A stretch of 64,000 nucleotides of DNA. Origin: CAZWBR01 sp964632305. GTDB lineage: Bacteria > Bacteroidota > Bacteroidia > Bacteroidales > Prolixibacteraceae. Of the stretch, positions 42,471 to 51,520 are shown piece by piece. Within the stretch, counting starts at the first letter, position 1, and the number at the start of each line of letters is the position of its first letter. The position numbers and the translations under genes are program-made. A model generated the notes under the pieces. It made no database searches. It was not told where the DNA came from and worked only from the letters and a program-made list of their open reading frames with translations. The stretch covers positions 11,804 through 75,803 of the forward strand of contig CAZWBR010000016.1 in assembly GCA_964632305.1 (NCBI GenBank), given 5' to 3'.

Positions 42471-43217
42471 ATGAAAATTTTAGAAGGAAAAACAGCAATT
42501 GTAACCGGTGCATCGCGCGGGATTGGAAAATCAATTGCCCTGAAATTTGCTCAGGAAGGATGTAATATCGCATTCACCGACCTTTTTGAAGATGAAAACA
42601 TGAAAGCTACTGAAGCTGAGATTGCTTCTTTGGGAGTGAAAGCCAAGGGATATGCTTCGAATGCTGCCAAATTTGATGATACCCAATCGGTGGTTGATCG
42701 CATTTCAAAAGATTTTGGGCGAATTGATATTTTAGTAAACAATGCCGGGATAACCAAAGACGGAGCCCTAAAACGGATGACAGAAGATCAATGGGATGCA
42801 GTAATCGCAGTAAATCTCAAATCTGTGTTTAATTTCACCAAAGCTGTTCAACCGGTAATGTGGAAACAGGGTGTTGGTAGTATCATTAATATGAGTTCGG
42901 TTGTTGGGGTCTCGGGAAATGCTAACCAGATTAATTACTCTTCTTCTAAAGCAGGTATTATCGGATTTACTAAATCGGCTGCAAAAGAATTCGGTGCAAG
43001 AAGTATTCGTTGCAATGCTATTGCTCCGGGTTTCATTATTACAGAAATGACTCATCAATTACCGGAAGAAGTTCGTAACGAATGGGCCAATAAAATACCA
43101 CTCAAAAGAGGTGGTACCCCTGAAGATGTAGCCAATGTTTCATTATTCTTAGCTTCAGATTTATCTTCCTACGTGACCGGACAGGTTATCAATGTATGTG
43201 GGGGTATGAATACTTAA
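42471..43217 (+). CDS. fabG: 3-oxoacyl-ACP reductase-like short-chain dehydrogenase
   Basis: This 248-residue NADPH-dependent SDR has TGASRGIGKSIA as the cofactor-binding motif, LVNNAGITKDGAL as the NNAG block, and a catalytic triad Ser (NMSSVVG) with YSSSK (Tyr and Lys). The end (YVTGQVINVCGGMNT) is typical of FabG. It would reduce 3-oxoacyl-ACP in fatty acid elongation. It is not beside other fab genes, so a special-purpose reductase is also possible. A strong terminator follows. Confidence 0.92.
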   Translation: MKILEGKTAIVTGASRGIGKSIALKFAQEGCNIAFTDLFEDENMKATEAEIASLGVKAKGYASNAAKFDDTQSVVDRISKDFGRIDILVNNAGITKDGALKRMTEDQWDAVIAVNLKSVFNFTKAVQPVMWKQGVGSIINMSSVVGVSGNANQINYSSSKAGIIGFTKSAAKEFGARSIRCNAIAPGFIITEMTHQLPEEVRNEWANKIPLKRGGTPEDVANVSLFLASDLSSYVTGQVINVCGGMNT

Positions 43218-43245
43218 TTAATCAATATTAAAACTGATGGATTTC

Positions 43246-43275
43246 AAAAAAGCTGCAATGTGTGCAGCTTTTTTT
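43246..43275 (+). terminator. Rho-independent terminator after the FabG-like gene
   Basis: AAAAAAGCTGCA (43246-43257) pairs with TGCAGCTTTTTT (43263-43274) around a 5-base loop, ending in a T run. It lies 28 bases past the stop and may also act on the other strand. Confidence 0.88.
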
Positions 43276-43467
43276 ATTAATTCAAGAAAAATACATCTGT
43301 AGGTTTGAAATGAAATTTTACTTTATTATATTTAATGAAACTTTTTTTACCCTAATAGGTATTCGTTAAACCAGGATGTTTTTGAAGCCAGGCGGTGGAA
43401 TTATTTCAGATAATTTCAATTTCTGATGAATAATCCAATCAGGGTTGATCGCTTCAGATAAATTACG

Positions 43468-45372
43468 ATGAAAAACAGGGAATTACGATTTAGTATCACT
43501 GTATATATCTTAATCTCCGAAATTATGCTCGTGACCATCATTATGGTCATGGGATATCGTTTTTCCAAAGCAACAATATATGACAATATTTTTCACCGGG
43601 TTAGGCTTCAGACCATATCAACGGTAAACCCGATTTTTGTCTCCATGGAGGAAACCAGGAATGTAATTGAGGTTCTTGCATCGGAGATTGAAGAGTCAAA
43701 TAATCCGAGGGAGACAGCCAAATTACTTGAGTTGGTCCTTAAAGGGAACCCAAATATTTTATCTGTTGGTTTTCTGGTGAGGGATGAATTAAATCCTTTA
43801 AAATTACAATCATTACGTAGTTATTTCCGAGATGAAGAGCCTATTGGGCAGAATAGTCTGATAAACGGGAATAATGAATGGTTAATGGATCGATTTTATA
43901 AGATGGATGACGGTTGGTCAGATCCTTATACTGATTCCTTAAGTGGGCATTTTATTGTTCAATATGCTAATTCAGTCACATACAAGAGTAAGGGGAAAAT
44001 GAAAAGTGGCATTATTCACTGTTCTGTTTTATTAGATGATTTGTTGAGTGAGCTGAAGAATTTTAAAATTCAGAAATCCGGTAAACCTATTGTGATTAAC
44101 CAGACAGGGACTATTGTTTATTATCCAAATTCCAAATTTCCTGGAAATAAATATGAAGATATCATTTCTGATTTAGATCATGTGCATTTGAATCTGAAGG
44201 AGATAGTTCAGAAAAGAAGTACGGGTACACAAATTATGTATCCAGGTTTTTTCAATCAAAGAAAGTCTGTGGCAATTTATTGGCCTTTGGATTCAATAAA
44301 TTGGTCCATAATTATTGTAGTTCCTATTTCTGAGTTTTATAATGAACTCCACAGGTTATTAACATTAGTCATCCTGATAATCCTTTTAATTGGGAGTATA
44401 ACAGCAGCAATAACGATGTATCTGTCCATCAGGTTAATATCTCCTATTACGGATTTAGTGGATGATTCCAGAAAGATGTTGGCAGAAGTGGGCGTGAATT
44501 TACCTCAGAATAGGAATGAAATTGAAATCTTGTCAGATGGGATTGAATTGATGAAATATCGACTCGATAATTTCAAAAATGATTCACTTAAGAAATCAAT
44601 GGATAGAGCTGAAATTGATAAGGAACTCAATCTTGCCAAGGAGATTGAGATGGGGATGGTTCCAACTCAGTTCCCTTTATATCCGGGAAGAATAGATTTT
44701 GATTGTTACGGTAAATTGATTCCGGCAAAAACAGTTGGAGGCGATTTGTTTGATATTTTCCTGCTTGATGATAATAATTTGTTTATTTCGATCTGTGATA
44801 CCTTAGGGAAGGGGATTCCTGCAGCAATGTTTTCTGTAGTTACCCGGACGTTAATTCGAAGTATAGCCAATCCCATTACCAGGTTAGGTAAGATTATGGA
44901 GCAGCTCAATGATGAGCTTAGTTTCGATGGAAAATCCGAAATGTTTGTTACTGTTTTTCTGGCTAAACTTGATTTAAAAACCGGGGAACTTACCTATTGC
45001 AATGCTGGTCATCCTCACCCATTAATCGCCCGGAATAGTAAAATGGTCGATGAGCTTGAAATGACACACGGAATCCCGGTAGGGGTTCGGACCAACCAAC
45101 ACTTCAAAGAGAGTTCTGTTTTCTTAAATAGTGGAGATTCGTTGGTGGCTTATACTGACGGGATCACTGAAGAGATTGATGAGATAGGTGAATTTTTCGG
45201 TCCTCAAAGGTTAATGTCAGTCATTCGGATTTATGCAGAAGAAACATCCGAAAGATTGGTTGAGGAAATACTAAACTCAGTCGATCAGTTTAAAGCAAAA
45301 TCTGAAGCTACAGATGATACCACGATATTATCGGTAAAATATATAGGAAAATCCAAACACACAAGAAATTAA
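43468..45372 (+). CDS. Membrane-bound SpoIIE/RsbU-type PP2C phosphatase with sensor and HAMP domains
   Basis: This 634-residue protein has a transmembrane helix at about 10-30, an extracytoplasmic dCache-like sensor (35-295; FIVQYANSVTYKS, WSIIIVVP), a second helix (297-320), a HAMP domain, a short coiled coil and a PP2C-type serine phosphatase from about 400. Metal-binding residues appear in VGGDLFDIF, CDTLGKGIPAAM, AYTDGITEEID and ATDDTTIL. RsbU-like enzymes usually dephosphorylate an anti-sigma-antagonist; no such partner is nearby. It is convergent with a histidine kinase, separated by 19 bases, so the two may be functionally paired, which is inference. Confidence 0.9.
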   Translation: MKNRELRFSITVYILISEIMLVTIIMVMGYRFSKATIYDNIFHRVRLQTISTVNPIFVSMEETRNVIEVLASEIEESNNPRETAKLLELVLKGNPNILSVGFLVRDELNPLKLQSLRSYFRDEEPIGQNSLINGNNEWLMDRFYKMDDGWSDPYTDSLSGHFIVQYANSVTYKSKGKMKSGIIHCSVLLDDLLSELKNFKIQKSGKPIVINQTGTIVYYPNSKFPGNKYEDIISDLDHVHLNLKEIVQKRSTGTQIMYPGFFNQRKSVAIYWPLDSINWSIIIVVPISEFYNELHRLLTLVILIILLIGSITAAITMYLSIRLISPITDLVDDSRKMLAEVGVNLPQNRNEIEILSDGIELMKYRLDNFKNDSLKKSMDRAEIDKELNLAKEIEMGMVPTQFPLYPGRIDFDCYGKLIPAKTVGGDLFDIFLLDDNNLFISICDTLGKGIPAAMFSVVTRTLIRSIANPITRLGKIMEQLNDELSFDGKSEMFVTVFLAKLDLKTGELTYCNAGHPHPLIARNSKMVDELEMTHGIPVGVRTNQHFKESSVFLNSGDSLVAYTDGITEEIDEIGEFFGPQRLMSVIRIYAEETSERLVEEILNSVDQFKAKSEATDDTTILSVKYIGKSKHTRN

Positions 45373-45391
45373 CATATTTCCGCAAACTTTA

Positions 45392-47155
45392 TCATACTGA
45401 TAAGGTAAAACTAAAAGTACATCCTTCGCCTGGAGTATTTGTACTTTGAACCTCGACAATACCTCCAAGTTTTTCAATAATACGTTTGACAATAGGTAAT
45501 CCTAAGCCATGTCCTTCAATATTAATCTTGTCAAGTCTTTCGAAATCCCGAAAAACTAAATCCATAGATTCTGAGGGAAGCCCATTTCCATTATCTGAAA
45601 CATAGAATCTATATGTCGTTTCATTTACAGGTTCAAAACCTAATAACACCCGAGGAGGAGTGCCTCCATATTTAATGGCATTACTGACCAGATTTACCCA
45701 AATTTCTTCAATCCATTGAGCATGGCCTTTTACCAAAGGCCATTGATTCGGATATTCTATAACTGCTTGATTTTTTTCAATTAAAGGATTGATGCGTAAT
45801 AAGGCTTCGCTGATAATCTTATTCATGTTAAGCTCTTCGGGAATTACATCATTTTTTCGGATTCGTGATAACAATAATAATTCATCCACGATCTTACACA
45901 TCTTATATCCCTGATTTTGCATCAGGTTCAATAGTTCTATTGCCTGTTGCGGATTATTGTTCTGATAATCCATCTTAATAAGTTCTGTTAAGCCAATCAT
46001 ACCGCTGATTGGGCTTTTCAGATCGTGTGCAACACTTCTTGCATAAGCATCCAAATCTTTGATTAACTTTTCTTTTTCCTTGATTTCCTGGACTAATTCT
46101 TGATTTGATTCTTCCAGTTGTTTTAAGGTGTTTTTTCTGGATGTAATATCATTTAGCAGAATGACTTTTCCAATATGATTTTTTCGATCGGTAACCATAT
46201 TTACTTTGACTTCAAAGTAGCGAGGATTCATCGCTTCGTCAATGCAAATCTTATCAATAAATTCATTAGCAGAGTCTTTTATAATTCTGCCTGAAAATAT
46301 TTTTTTTGAAAGCGTCTCAAAAGATGTGCCTATGACCATTTCCTGTTGCATCCCAAGGATCTTATAGAATGCCGGATTTGCTTCAATGATACGGTTGGCC
46401 ATGTCCAGAACAATTACTCCATCGCTCAGATTATGGATGATTTTTTTTCTTGCAATAGGTATTATTTCAAATATGCGAAGCCAATAAACACTAGAAGAGA
46501 CTAGAATGCCGCTAATAATAAAGGATATAGGGGTGAAATCAATTGCCCTAACAGGCGAAAGCTTGAAAATGTATAAAATATTGCCAATGAAAGGGAATAA
46601 AACACTGAATATTAATAGTAAAGCATGATTCTTAAAGGAGCTGTAAAATCGCAGAATACTTAATAGGAGAATTAATATCCCACTTGATAGTGTAATGTAT
46701 GTAAAGGAGATAAAAATCCAGAACCAACTACCATAATAGTACATGCTCAGATTTTCTTCTTTTATCAGTTCAATATTGGTCCAGATTAAATGATGAAATG
46801 GATTAGTGAATACAAGAAGCAGGGTGATAAAAGGAATTACAAATAGTAATCCCAAAGAACGCCGATTAATAAATTTATAATTGTGAGTATATTCCAGAGC
46901 AAATAGTAGGAAAAAGGGTGCGCTTGGGGTAATGCCAATATAGCTGATCTGAGACCATAATTGTTTACCTACGAGAGAAAGGGAGGCATGCTCGAATCCA
47001 TCGCAGATTGCCCAAATAGCAGCACTTATCTCAAAGCCAATTAAATATTTTACTCCATCTACTTTTTTAAATTTCCAAAGTATAAACACTAACCAAAGTG
47101 CAATAAATCCGGAAATTACACTTGGATAGAATAACCCTGTAAATTGGTACATCAT
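45392..47155 (-). CDS. Orphan sensor histidine kinase with 7TM N-terminal domain and PAS
   Basis: This 587-residue kinase has seven transmembrane helices in residues 1-215 (7TM histidine-kinase N-terminal type), a PAS domain (about 225-335; DGVIVLDMANRIIEANPAF), a coiled coil, HisKA with the phospho-acceptor in YARSVAHDLKSPISG, and an HATPase domain with N-box NLVSNAIKYG, DNGNGL and GHGLGLPIVKRI. No response regulator is in the window. About 140 bases before its start lies a 29-bp perfect palindrome that may regulate it. The ligand sensed by the membrane domain is unknown. Confidence 0.92.
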   Translation of the reverse strand: MMYQFTGLFYPSVISGFIALWLVFILWKFKKVDGVKYLIGFEISAAIWAICDGFEHASLSLVGKQLWSQISYIGITPSAPFFLLFALEYTHNYKFINRRSLGLLFVIPFITLLLVFTNPFHHLIWTNIELIKEENLSMYYYGSWFWIFISFTYITLSSGILILLLSILRFYSSFKNHALLLIFSVLFPFIGNILYIFKLSPVRAIDFTPISFIISGILVSSSVYWLRIFEIIPIARKKIIHNLSDGVIVLDMANRIIEANPAFYKILGMQQEMVIGTSFETLSKKIFSGRIIKDSANEFIDKICIDEAMNPRYFEVKVNMVTDRKNHIGKVILLNDITSRKNTLKQLEESNQELVQEIKEKEKLIKDLDAYARSVAHDLKSPISGMIGLTELIKMDYQNNNPQQAIELLNLMQNQGYKMCKIVDELLLLSRIRKNDVIPEELNMNKIISEALLRINPLIEKNQAVIEYPNQWPLVKGHAQWIEEIWVNLVSNAIKYGGTPPRVLLGFEPVNETTYRFYVSDNGNGLPSESMDLVFRDFERLDKINIEGHGLGLPIVKRIIEKLGGIVEVQSTNTPGEGCTFSFTLSV

Positions 47156-47295
47156 TGAATTAAGTTCACGTTATAAATATGTTCGCTAAAAATAATCTTT
47201 TATGTGTTAGAAATAAGCTTAAGTACAAACAATTTTAAATAAATGTCATTCAATAGTATGAAAAACAGATAGATATGGAAGTTTGTCCTGGGGGC

Positions 47296-47356
47296 TTTTA
47301 CTCATGGATTTGTAATAGATTAATGTTATTAATCTATTACAAATCCATGAGTAAAA
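47296..47356. repeat. 29-bp perfect inverted repeat with 3-base spacer
   Basis: The left arm at 47296-47324 begins TTTTACTCATGGATTTG and pairs without mismatch with 47328-47356 around GTT. It lies between the histidine kinase start and the end of the PLP-enzyme gene. It is too long for an ordinary terminator and has its own A/T flanks. It could be a regulator site, an mRNA hairpin or a mobile-element footprint. Confidence 0.85.
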
Positions 47357-47487
47357 AATTGTCGGTGTGATGGTTGATTTAACTGTATAGAGAGATACTA
47401 CTTCCGGGTGATCAAATTGTAGCTCTATTTTCTGATTTTTCTGTTTTTTTTCAAATGAGGTTAAAATTTTTAAAGCCAGATTTTTAA

Positions 47488-47516
47488 TAAAAAAAGCCGG
47501 TCAATCCGGCCTTTTA
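47488..47516 (-). terminator. Terminator of the cysteate/threonine synthase-like gene
   Basis: GCCGG (47496-47500) pairs with CCGGC (47506-47510) around TCAAT, with a U-rich tail on the minus strand from the A run at 47488-47495. It directly follows the stop codon. Confidence 0.75.
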
Positions 47517-48815
47517 TTAAAATTTAGTAAAGAGTTCTACAATTTCAGTTTTTACCATCTCCGGGTCAGGATTCAAAGGGAAGACCAACGCTGGTTGGGC
47601 CTGAACGATGCTATTCTCTTTTTTAAATTTTTCAATTCCTCCACCGGTAATATTCAGCATAATTAAGGCGTCCTTATTGAATACAATATCCTTTACAGCC
47701 TTGATTAATGATGCAACAGAAACTGCAGCAGCCGGTTCAAGGTCGTTCCCTTCAGTTTCGAGGAACAGTTCAGCTGCTTGTTTTGCCTCGATATTGGTGA
47801 CTCCAAATATTTCACCACCAGCATCACTTAATGCATCGAACAAACCTCCTGTAATTCCGTATGGAGGTTTCCGGTTAGATAATACTTTAGCATTGATTTC
47901 TTCAACCTGTTTTCTGGCAACGCTATCGTCGATGGGGAGCATTTGCGGAGAGCGAACATCCCAAGCATCTTTTATCGGAAGGAAAGGGGCATTCTGCGAA
48001 AGCATTAATTTCATCATATTTTTCCCGAACCGACCATCGGCAATAAAACGGAGATTTGCCTCCCATGCTGCAATAGCACCGGTACCGCTTCCGATAGCCT
48101 GAAAATAATAATCCGGTATTTGTCCGATAGTGGTTACTGCCGATAATACTGTGGTTCCCATGCCATCGCGGCGGGCCACATTTTTAGCTCCCCCTTCCGG
48201 GAAGAATCCTTCAATTTCGCAGATGATATTGGAGAGGTGTATGGCGTCGAAGTAATCCCCCCCGGATGCAGCTGCTATGAATTTCACACAGGAGTCTAAT
48301 TTCTGGTCGAACCAAAGCGCATCAATATTGTCTTGGGGAACACAAATCAGGACAGGGATTTTATTCTCGGAACAAACGCGGGCAAAGGCACGTGCCGTAT
48401 TACCTGCTGAGGCCACAACCATAATCTTATCCTTGGTTTGGTTTGTTCGAGCACAGACCGAGAAGGCTTCGCATTCTTTAAATGAGCCGGTTTTCATCCA
48501 AGCTCCACGCTCAGGCCAATAGCCATTGAAAGTAATATATAGATTATTCAGCCCCAATTTTCGAGCCAATGAGGTACTTTTATAAGTTATTGGTGCCCCT
48601 GAGCCAGCCAGGATGCGGGATACGGGTAGCCAGTCGGAAAACTGATATAATCCGGGCAATTCCGGATGGATAGTCAGTTTTTTTTGCTCATAAATAGCAC
48701 GAAGCAGGCTTGGTGTATGTGAAAACGGACAGTTCAGCTCCCAGTTTTTATCTTCGAATAATGAATTACAACACAAGGCCTGAAGCTGATAGTTAGTTTT
48801 TAAAAATTCTGCCAT
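47517..48815 (-). CDS. Cysteate synthase-like PLP enzyme (threonine synthase superfamily)
   Basis: This 432-residue PLP enzyme has the internal-aldimine lysine in TGSFKECEA (K113) and phosphate-binding ASAGNTARAF. Blocks such as PITYKSTSLARKLGL, NGYWPERGAWMKTG, GGAKNVARRDGMGT and YFQAIGSGTGAIAAWEA match, from memory, the cysteate synthase group of methanogens (O-phosphoserine plus sulfite gives cysteate) better than ordinary threonine synthase. The N-terminal Cys-containing segment (CCNSLFEDKNWELNCP) also fits that group. In Bacteroidota, cysteate can feed sulfonolipid synthesis. A simple threonine synthase remains possible. It is monocistronic; no thrA/thrB gene is near, which also argues against threonine synthesis. 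Confidence 0.78.
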   Translation of the reverse strand: MAEFLKTNYQLQALCCNSLFEDKNWELNCPFSHTPSLLRAIYEQKKLTIHPELPGLYQFSDWLPVSRILAGSGAPITYKSTSLARKLGLNNLYITFNGYWPERGAWMKTGSFKECEAFSVCARTNQTKDKIMVVASAGNTARAFARVCSENKIPVLICVPQDNIDALWFDQKLDSCVKFIAAASGGDYFDAIHLSNIICEIEGFFPEGGAKNVARRDGMGTTVLSAVTTIGQIPDYYFQAIGSGTGAIAAWEANLRFIADGRFGKNMMKLMLSQNAPFLPIKDAWDVRSPQMLPIDDSVARKQVEEINAKVLSNRKPPYGITGGLFDALSDAGGEIFGVTNIEAKQAAELFLETEGNDLEPAAAVSVASLIKAVKDIVFNKDALIMLNITGGGIEKFKKENSIVQAQPALVFPLNPDPEMVKTEIVELFTKF

Positions 48816-49154
48816 TGATGAAAGATTATGTTGACGCCAAAAATAGTTGATTTGAACGGGAGAACAAAGATTTAATGTAGAGTTATGAATGAATTGTTAT
48901 AAAAAAAAGCAAGGAGTTGAAAACCCCTTGCTTTACCTAACCTAAACCTAACCTAAATAACCTTTCAAAGTGTGAAAGGGTGCGTTAAATATTTTTTGTT
49001 TAATTTCCTTTCCGTTTGTGGTACAATATTAATCAATCATTAAATAATCTCCAAAAAAAATCAATAATTTTTAAGGAAAAATAAAGTTTTTTTGATGGAT
49101 AATATTATTATGCTCAAAATTAAGAGGTTGTTATTATGTGAACCTTAAGGAGAA
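48816..49154. other. Intergenic region of 339 bases with terminator
   Basis: This region follows yebC and precedes the PLP enzyme on the minus strand. It contains the hairpin at 48906-48934, a short run of CCTAA/CCTAAA units at 48935-48960, and AT-rich sequence. No gene is supported. Confidence 0.6.
48900..48934 (-). terminator. Terminator hairpin downstream of yebC
   Basis: AAAGCAAGG (48906-48914) pairs with CCTTGCTTT (48926-48934), followed on the minus strand by a long U run. It is 220 bases beyond the yebC stop, so yebC mRNA would have a long 3' tail, or it belongs to the upstream leader of the PLP-enzyme gene as an attenuator. Confidence 0.72.
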
Positions 49155-49868
49155 CTAGTCTTTCATATTATGAAAGACATTGGTTACATCTTCATCCTCT
49201 TCAAGTTTGCCTAATAATTTTTCAATTTCGGCTATTTGTTCTTCATTTAGTTCTTTAGTTTCAGACGGGATTCTTTCAAAATCGGCACTGACAATTTCGA
49301 AATTATTCTCCTCAAGGTATTTCTGGATTGGTCCAAAAGCTTCAAAATCGCCATAGATAATGGTATTTCCTTCTTCTTCAAAAATCTCCTGAACGCCAAA
49401 ATCGATCATTTCCAATTCGAGTTCTTCCAGATTGACTCCATCTTTGCAGGCCACCTTAAACTGGCACTTATGTTCAAACATATAATCGACACAACCGGAA
49501 GTGCCCAATGACCCATTGCATTTATTAAAGTAGCTACGAACATTGGCCACGGTGCGGGTCGGATTATCTGTAGCCGTTTCAACCATGATAGCAATGCCAT
49601 AGGGACCATATCCTTCATAAACGATCTCTTTGTAATCAGCCTGATCCTTTGATGAAGCTTTCTTGATTGCCCTTTCGACATTCTCTTTCGGCATATTGGC
49701 CGCCTTGGCATTTTGCATTAAAACCCTTAATCTGGAGTTTGCAACAGGGTCAGGACCAGCAGATTTAACTGCGATTGCAATTTCTTTGCCCAGTTTTGTA
49801 AAGGTTTTGGCCATTGTGCCCCAACGTTTTAGTTTTCTTGCTTTTCGGTATTCAAACGCGCGTCCCAT
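49155..49868 (-). CDS. yebC: YebC/PmpR family protein
   Basis: This 237-residue cytoplasmic protein reads MGRAFEYRKARKLKRWGTMA, with PDPVANSRLRVLMQNAKAANMP and YEGYGPYGIAIMVE, the family hallmarks. YebC proteins were first annotated as transcription regulators and have more recently been linked to translation of difficult proline stretches. Length is normal. Its position beside a metal ABC importer has no known meaning. It lies 111 bases after that operon on the same strand. Confidence 0.95.
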   Translation of the reverse strand: MGRAFEYRKARKLKRWGTMAKTFTKLGKEIAIAVKSAGPDPVANSRLRVLMQNAKAANMPKENVERAIKKASSKDQADYKEIVYEGYGPYGIAIMVETATDNPTRTVANVRSYFNKCNGSLGTSGCVDYMFEHKCQFKVACKDGVNLEELELEMIDFGVQEIFEEEGNTIIYGDFEAFGPIQKYLEENNFEIVSADFERIPSETKELNEEQIAEIEKLLGKLEEDEDVTNVFHNMKD

Positions 49869-49979
49869 AGTATTTTGATATTTTTTTATATTTCAGACCG
49901 CAAATTTAAAATGGTTTTTTAAATAATCGGAAAAACTGCCAATTAATGTAACACAGAATCATGTAATTGCTCAATTTGA

Positions 49980-50726
49980 TTACTCTGTTATTTGTTGGAT
50001 ATCATAACGGATTACATCAGAAAGGGTTCGGGTCTGGTTCATGCCAGGAAAATTGAGTAACAGTAGGAGCTTGGAATTGGGAAGAACCTCTTTTATTGGA
50101 GATCCAACCGGGTTATGGATATTATCCAATATTAAGGATGCCCCGGAATGAGCGAATTTCACAATTTCACCAGCCTCAGGAGGAGCTGGACCAAACAGGG
50201 CCATTGGTCGGATTCCTAATTCCACCGCCAGAGGCTCCTGAAAATAATGGACCAGTATTGCGTGTTTGTCCACACCTTTTTCTTTAATCTTGTTTCTCCC
50301 TACAATCAGAATATTTCTGATTTCTTCAAGATTCTTTTGTGCAATATCTTCTGTTCCTAATTTATTAGCGATATTCATAATTGATTTTTCGATAGTTGCA
50401 AAACGATAACTGGTTTCAATCTGCAGTAATTTTTCTTCCGGGATATTGAGTCCTTTTTTCAGTCTGTCGACCATATTTTCGTATCCGGCATAGACAATAA
50501 TTGATGCATTTGCAATTTTAGGAATATCTCCCGGGCGAAGCTCATATTCTGAGGGGTGTTCCATCTCGAATGGAGCAAGTATAACGATATTCGTGGCACC
50601 GGCTGCCTGGGCGAAGGCAGCGGTCCAGCTATTGGTCGCAACCACCTGTGTCATCTGACTTTTTTTGTTTTGGCAACAAATGAATAGAAGGGGAATGGTC
50701 AAACAGTAAATAATAGAAGTCTTCAT
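49980..50726 (-). CDS. Metal ABC transporter substrate-binding lipoprotein (ZnuA-like)
   Basis: This 248-residue lipoprotein (lipobox LLFICC, Cys at 17-18) binds the metal for the ABC importer encoded upstream. It begins VVATNSWTAAFAQAAGATN, has EMEHPSEYELRPGDIPKIA with the ligand His, HAILVHYFQ, and LILDNIHNPVG. Cluster A-I substrate-binding proteins for zinc or manganese have this layout. It is shorter than most and lacks the His-rich loop of ZnuA, so the metal is uncertain. Its ATG overlaps the permease stop (ATGA). Confidence 0.85.
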   Translation of the reverse strand: MKTSIIYCLTIPLLFICCQNKKSQMTQVVATNSWTAAFAQAAGATNIVILAPFEMEHPSEYELRPGDIPKIANASIIVYAGYENMVDRLKKGLNIPEEKLLQIETSYRFATIEKSIMNIANKLGTEDIAQKNLEEIRNILIVGRNKIKEKGVDKHAILVHYFQEPLAVELGIRPMALFGPAPPEAGEIVKFAHSGASLILDNIHNPVGSPIKEVLPNSKLLLLLNFPGMNQTRTLSDVIRYDIQQITE

Positions 50727-51520
50727 TTTTTTAGGGTCAAAATGATAATGAGGAGGACGATGGAAGCCAGTGCTGCTATGGATGAACTGGCCGGAATATC
50801 AATGGCCAACGACAAGAAATATCCGGCCACAGCAAAAAAACCGCCCCAAATCGAAGACCAGATAATGACTCCGCGCAAACTTCTGGCATGGAATGTTGCA
50901 ATTAAGGCCGGTAGAAGAAGCAGTGCGTCAAGTAGTAGTGCGCCAATAAGTTTCATGGCTGTAGCTACCGTAATGGCAGTGAGTAAAACCATTAAGTAGT
51001 ATAGAGTACTTTCGTTAATCCCTGAAGTATAAGCAACTTCCCGATCGAAGAATACAGCCTGGAGCTGGCGTCTGAAAAAGAACTGAAAAGCAATTAAAAA
51101 GAATGAAAAGACGACTACCGCAATTACTTCATTCCAACTCAGTGAATAAAGGCTTCCCCATAGCAGAGAGAGTGTATCCTTTGCAGGGACATTAAACTTA
51201 TAGATAAAAATAAATGCCAGAGAGATGGAGATTACCATCATAAAGGTACTTATCTGTCCTGGATCAATTTTCATCGACCGTGAGGTGCGGGTCATAAATA
51301 ATACAAGAAATAAGTTAACCAACATGGTGGTGGCAAAAGAGTTTAAATCCATAGATAAAGCGATCGCTCCACCTAGGATTGCTCCATGCATCAGCATAAA
51401 ACGCAACGGCAACAGGTTCAGTCGTAAAAGATAAACTCCTGTGATCGGAAAAGCAAATCCGGCAATCAACAGAACAACTAAACCTTTTAATATTGGAGAA
51501 TAGGAGAGTAATTCTAACAT
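50723..51520 (-). CDS. Metal ABC transporter permease (ZnuB/MntB type)
   Basis: This 265-residue membrane protein has about eight hydrophobic helices and the ABC-3 family pattern (GVYLLRLNLLPLRFMLMHGAI; AMKLIGALLLDALLLLPALIA). It forms the membrane channel for Zn or Mn import. The start at 51520 follows a perfect ribosome binding site, AAAGGAGGAAAG, unusual in this window. It overlaps the ATPase gene by 7 bases and the binding-protein gene by 4 bases, so all three are translated from one mRNA. Confidence 0.9.
   Translation of the reverse strand: MLELLSYSPILKGLVVLLIAGFAFPITGVYLLRLNLLPLRFMLMHGAILGGAIALSMDLNSFATTMLVNLFLVLFMTRTSRSMKIDPGQISTFMMVISISLAFIFIYKFNVPAKDTLSLLWGSLYSLSWNEVIAVVVFSFFLIAFQFFFRRQLQAVFFDREVAYTSGINESTLYYLMVLLTAITVATAMKLIGALLLDALLLLPALIATFHARSLRGVIIWSSIWGGFFAVAGYFLSLAIDIPASSSIAALASIVLLIIILTLKK

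Noticed and set aside
47517..48815. Plain annotation as threonine synthase
   Set aside because: The fold is shared, but the motif blocks fit cysteate synthase better and no thrA/thrB gene is near. The alternative is kept in the feature text.
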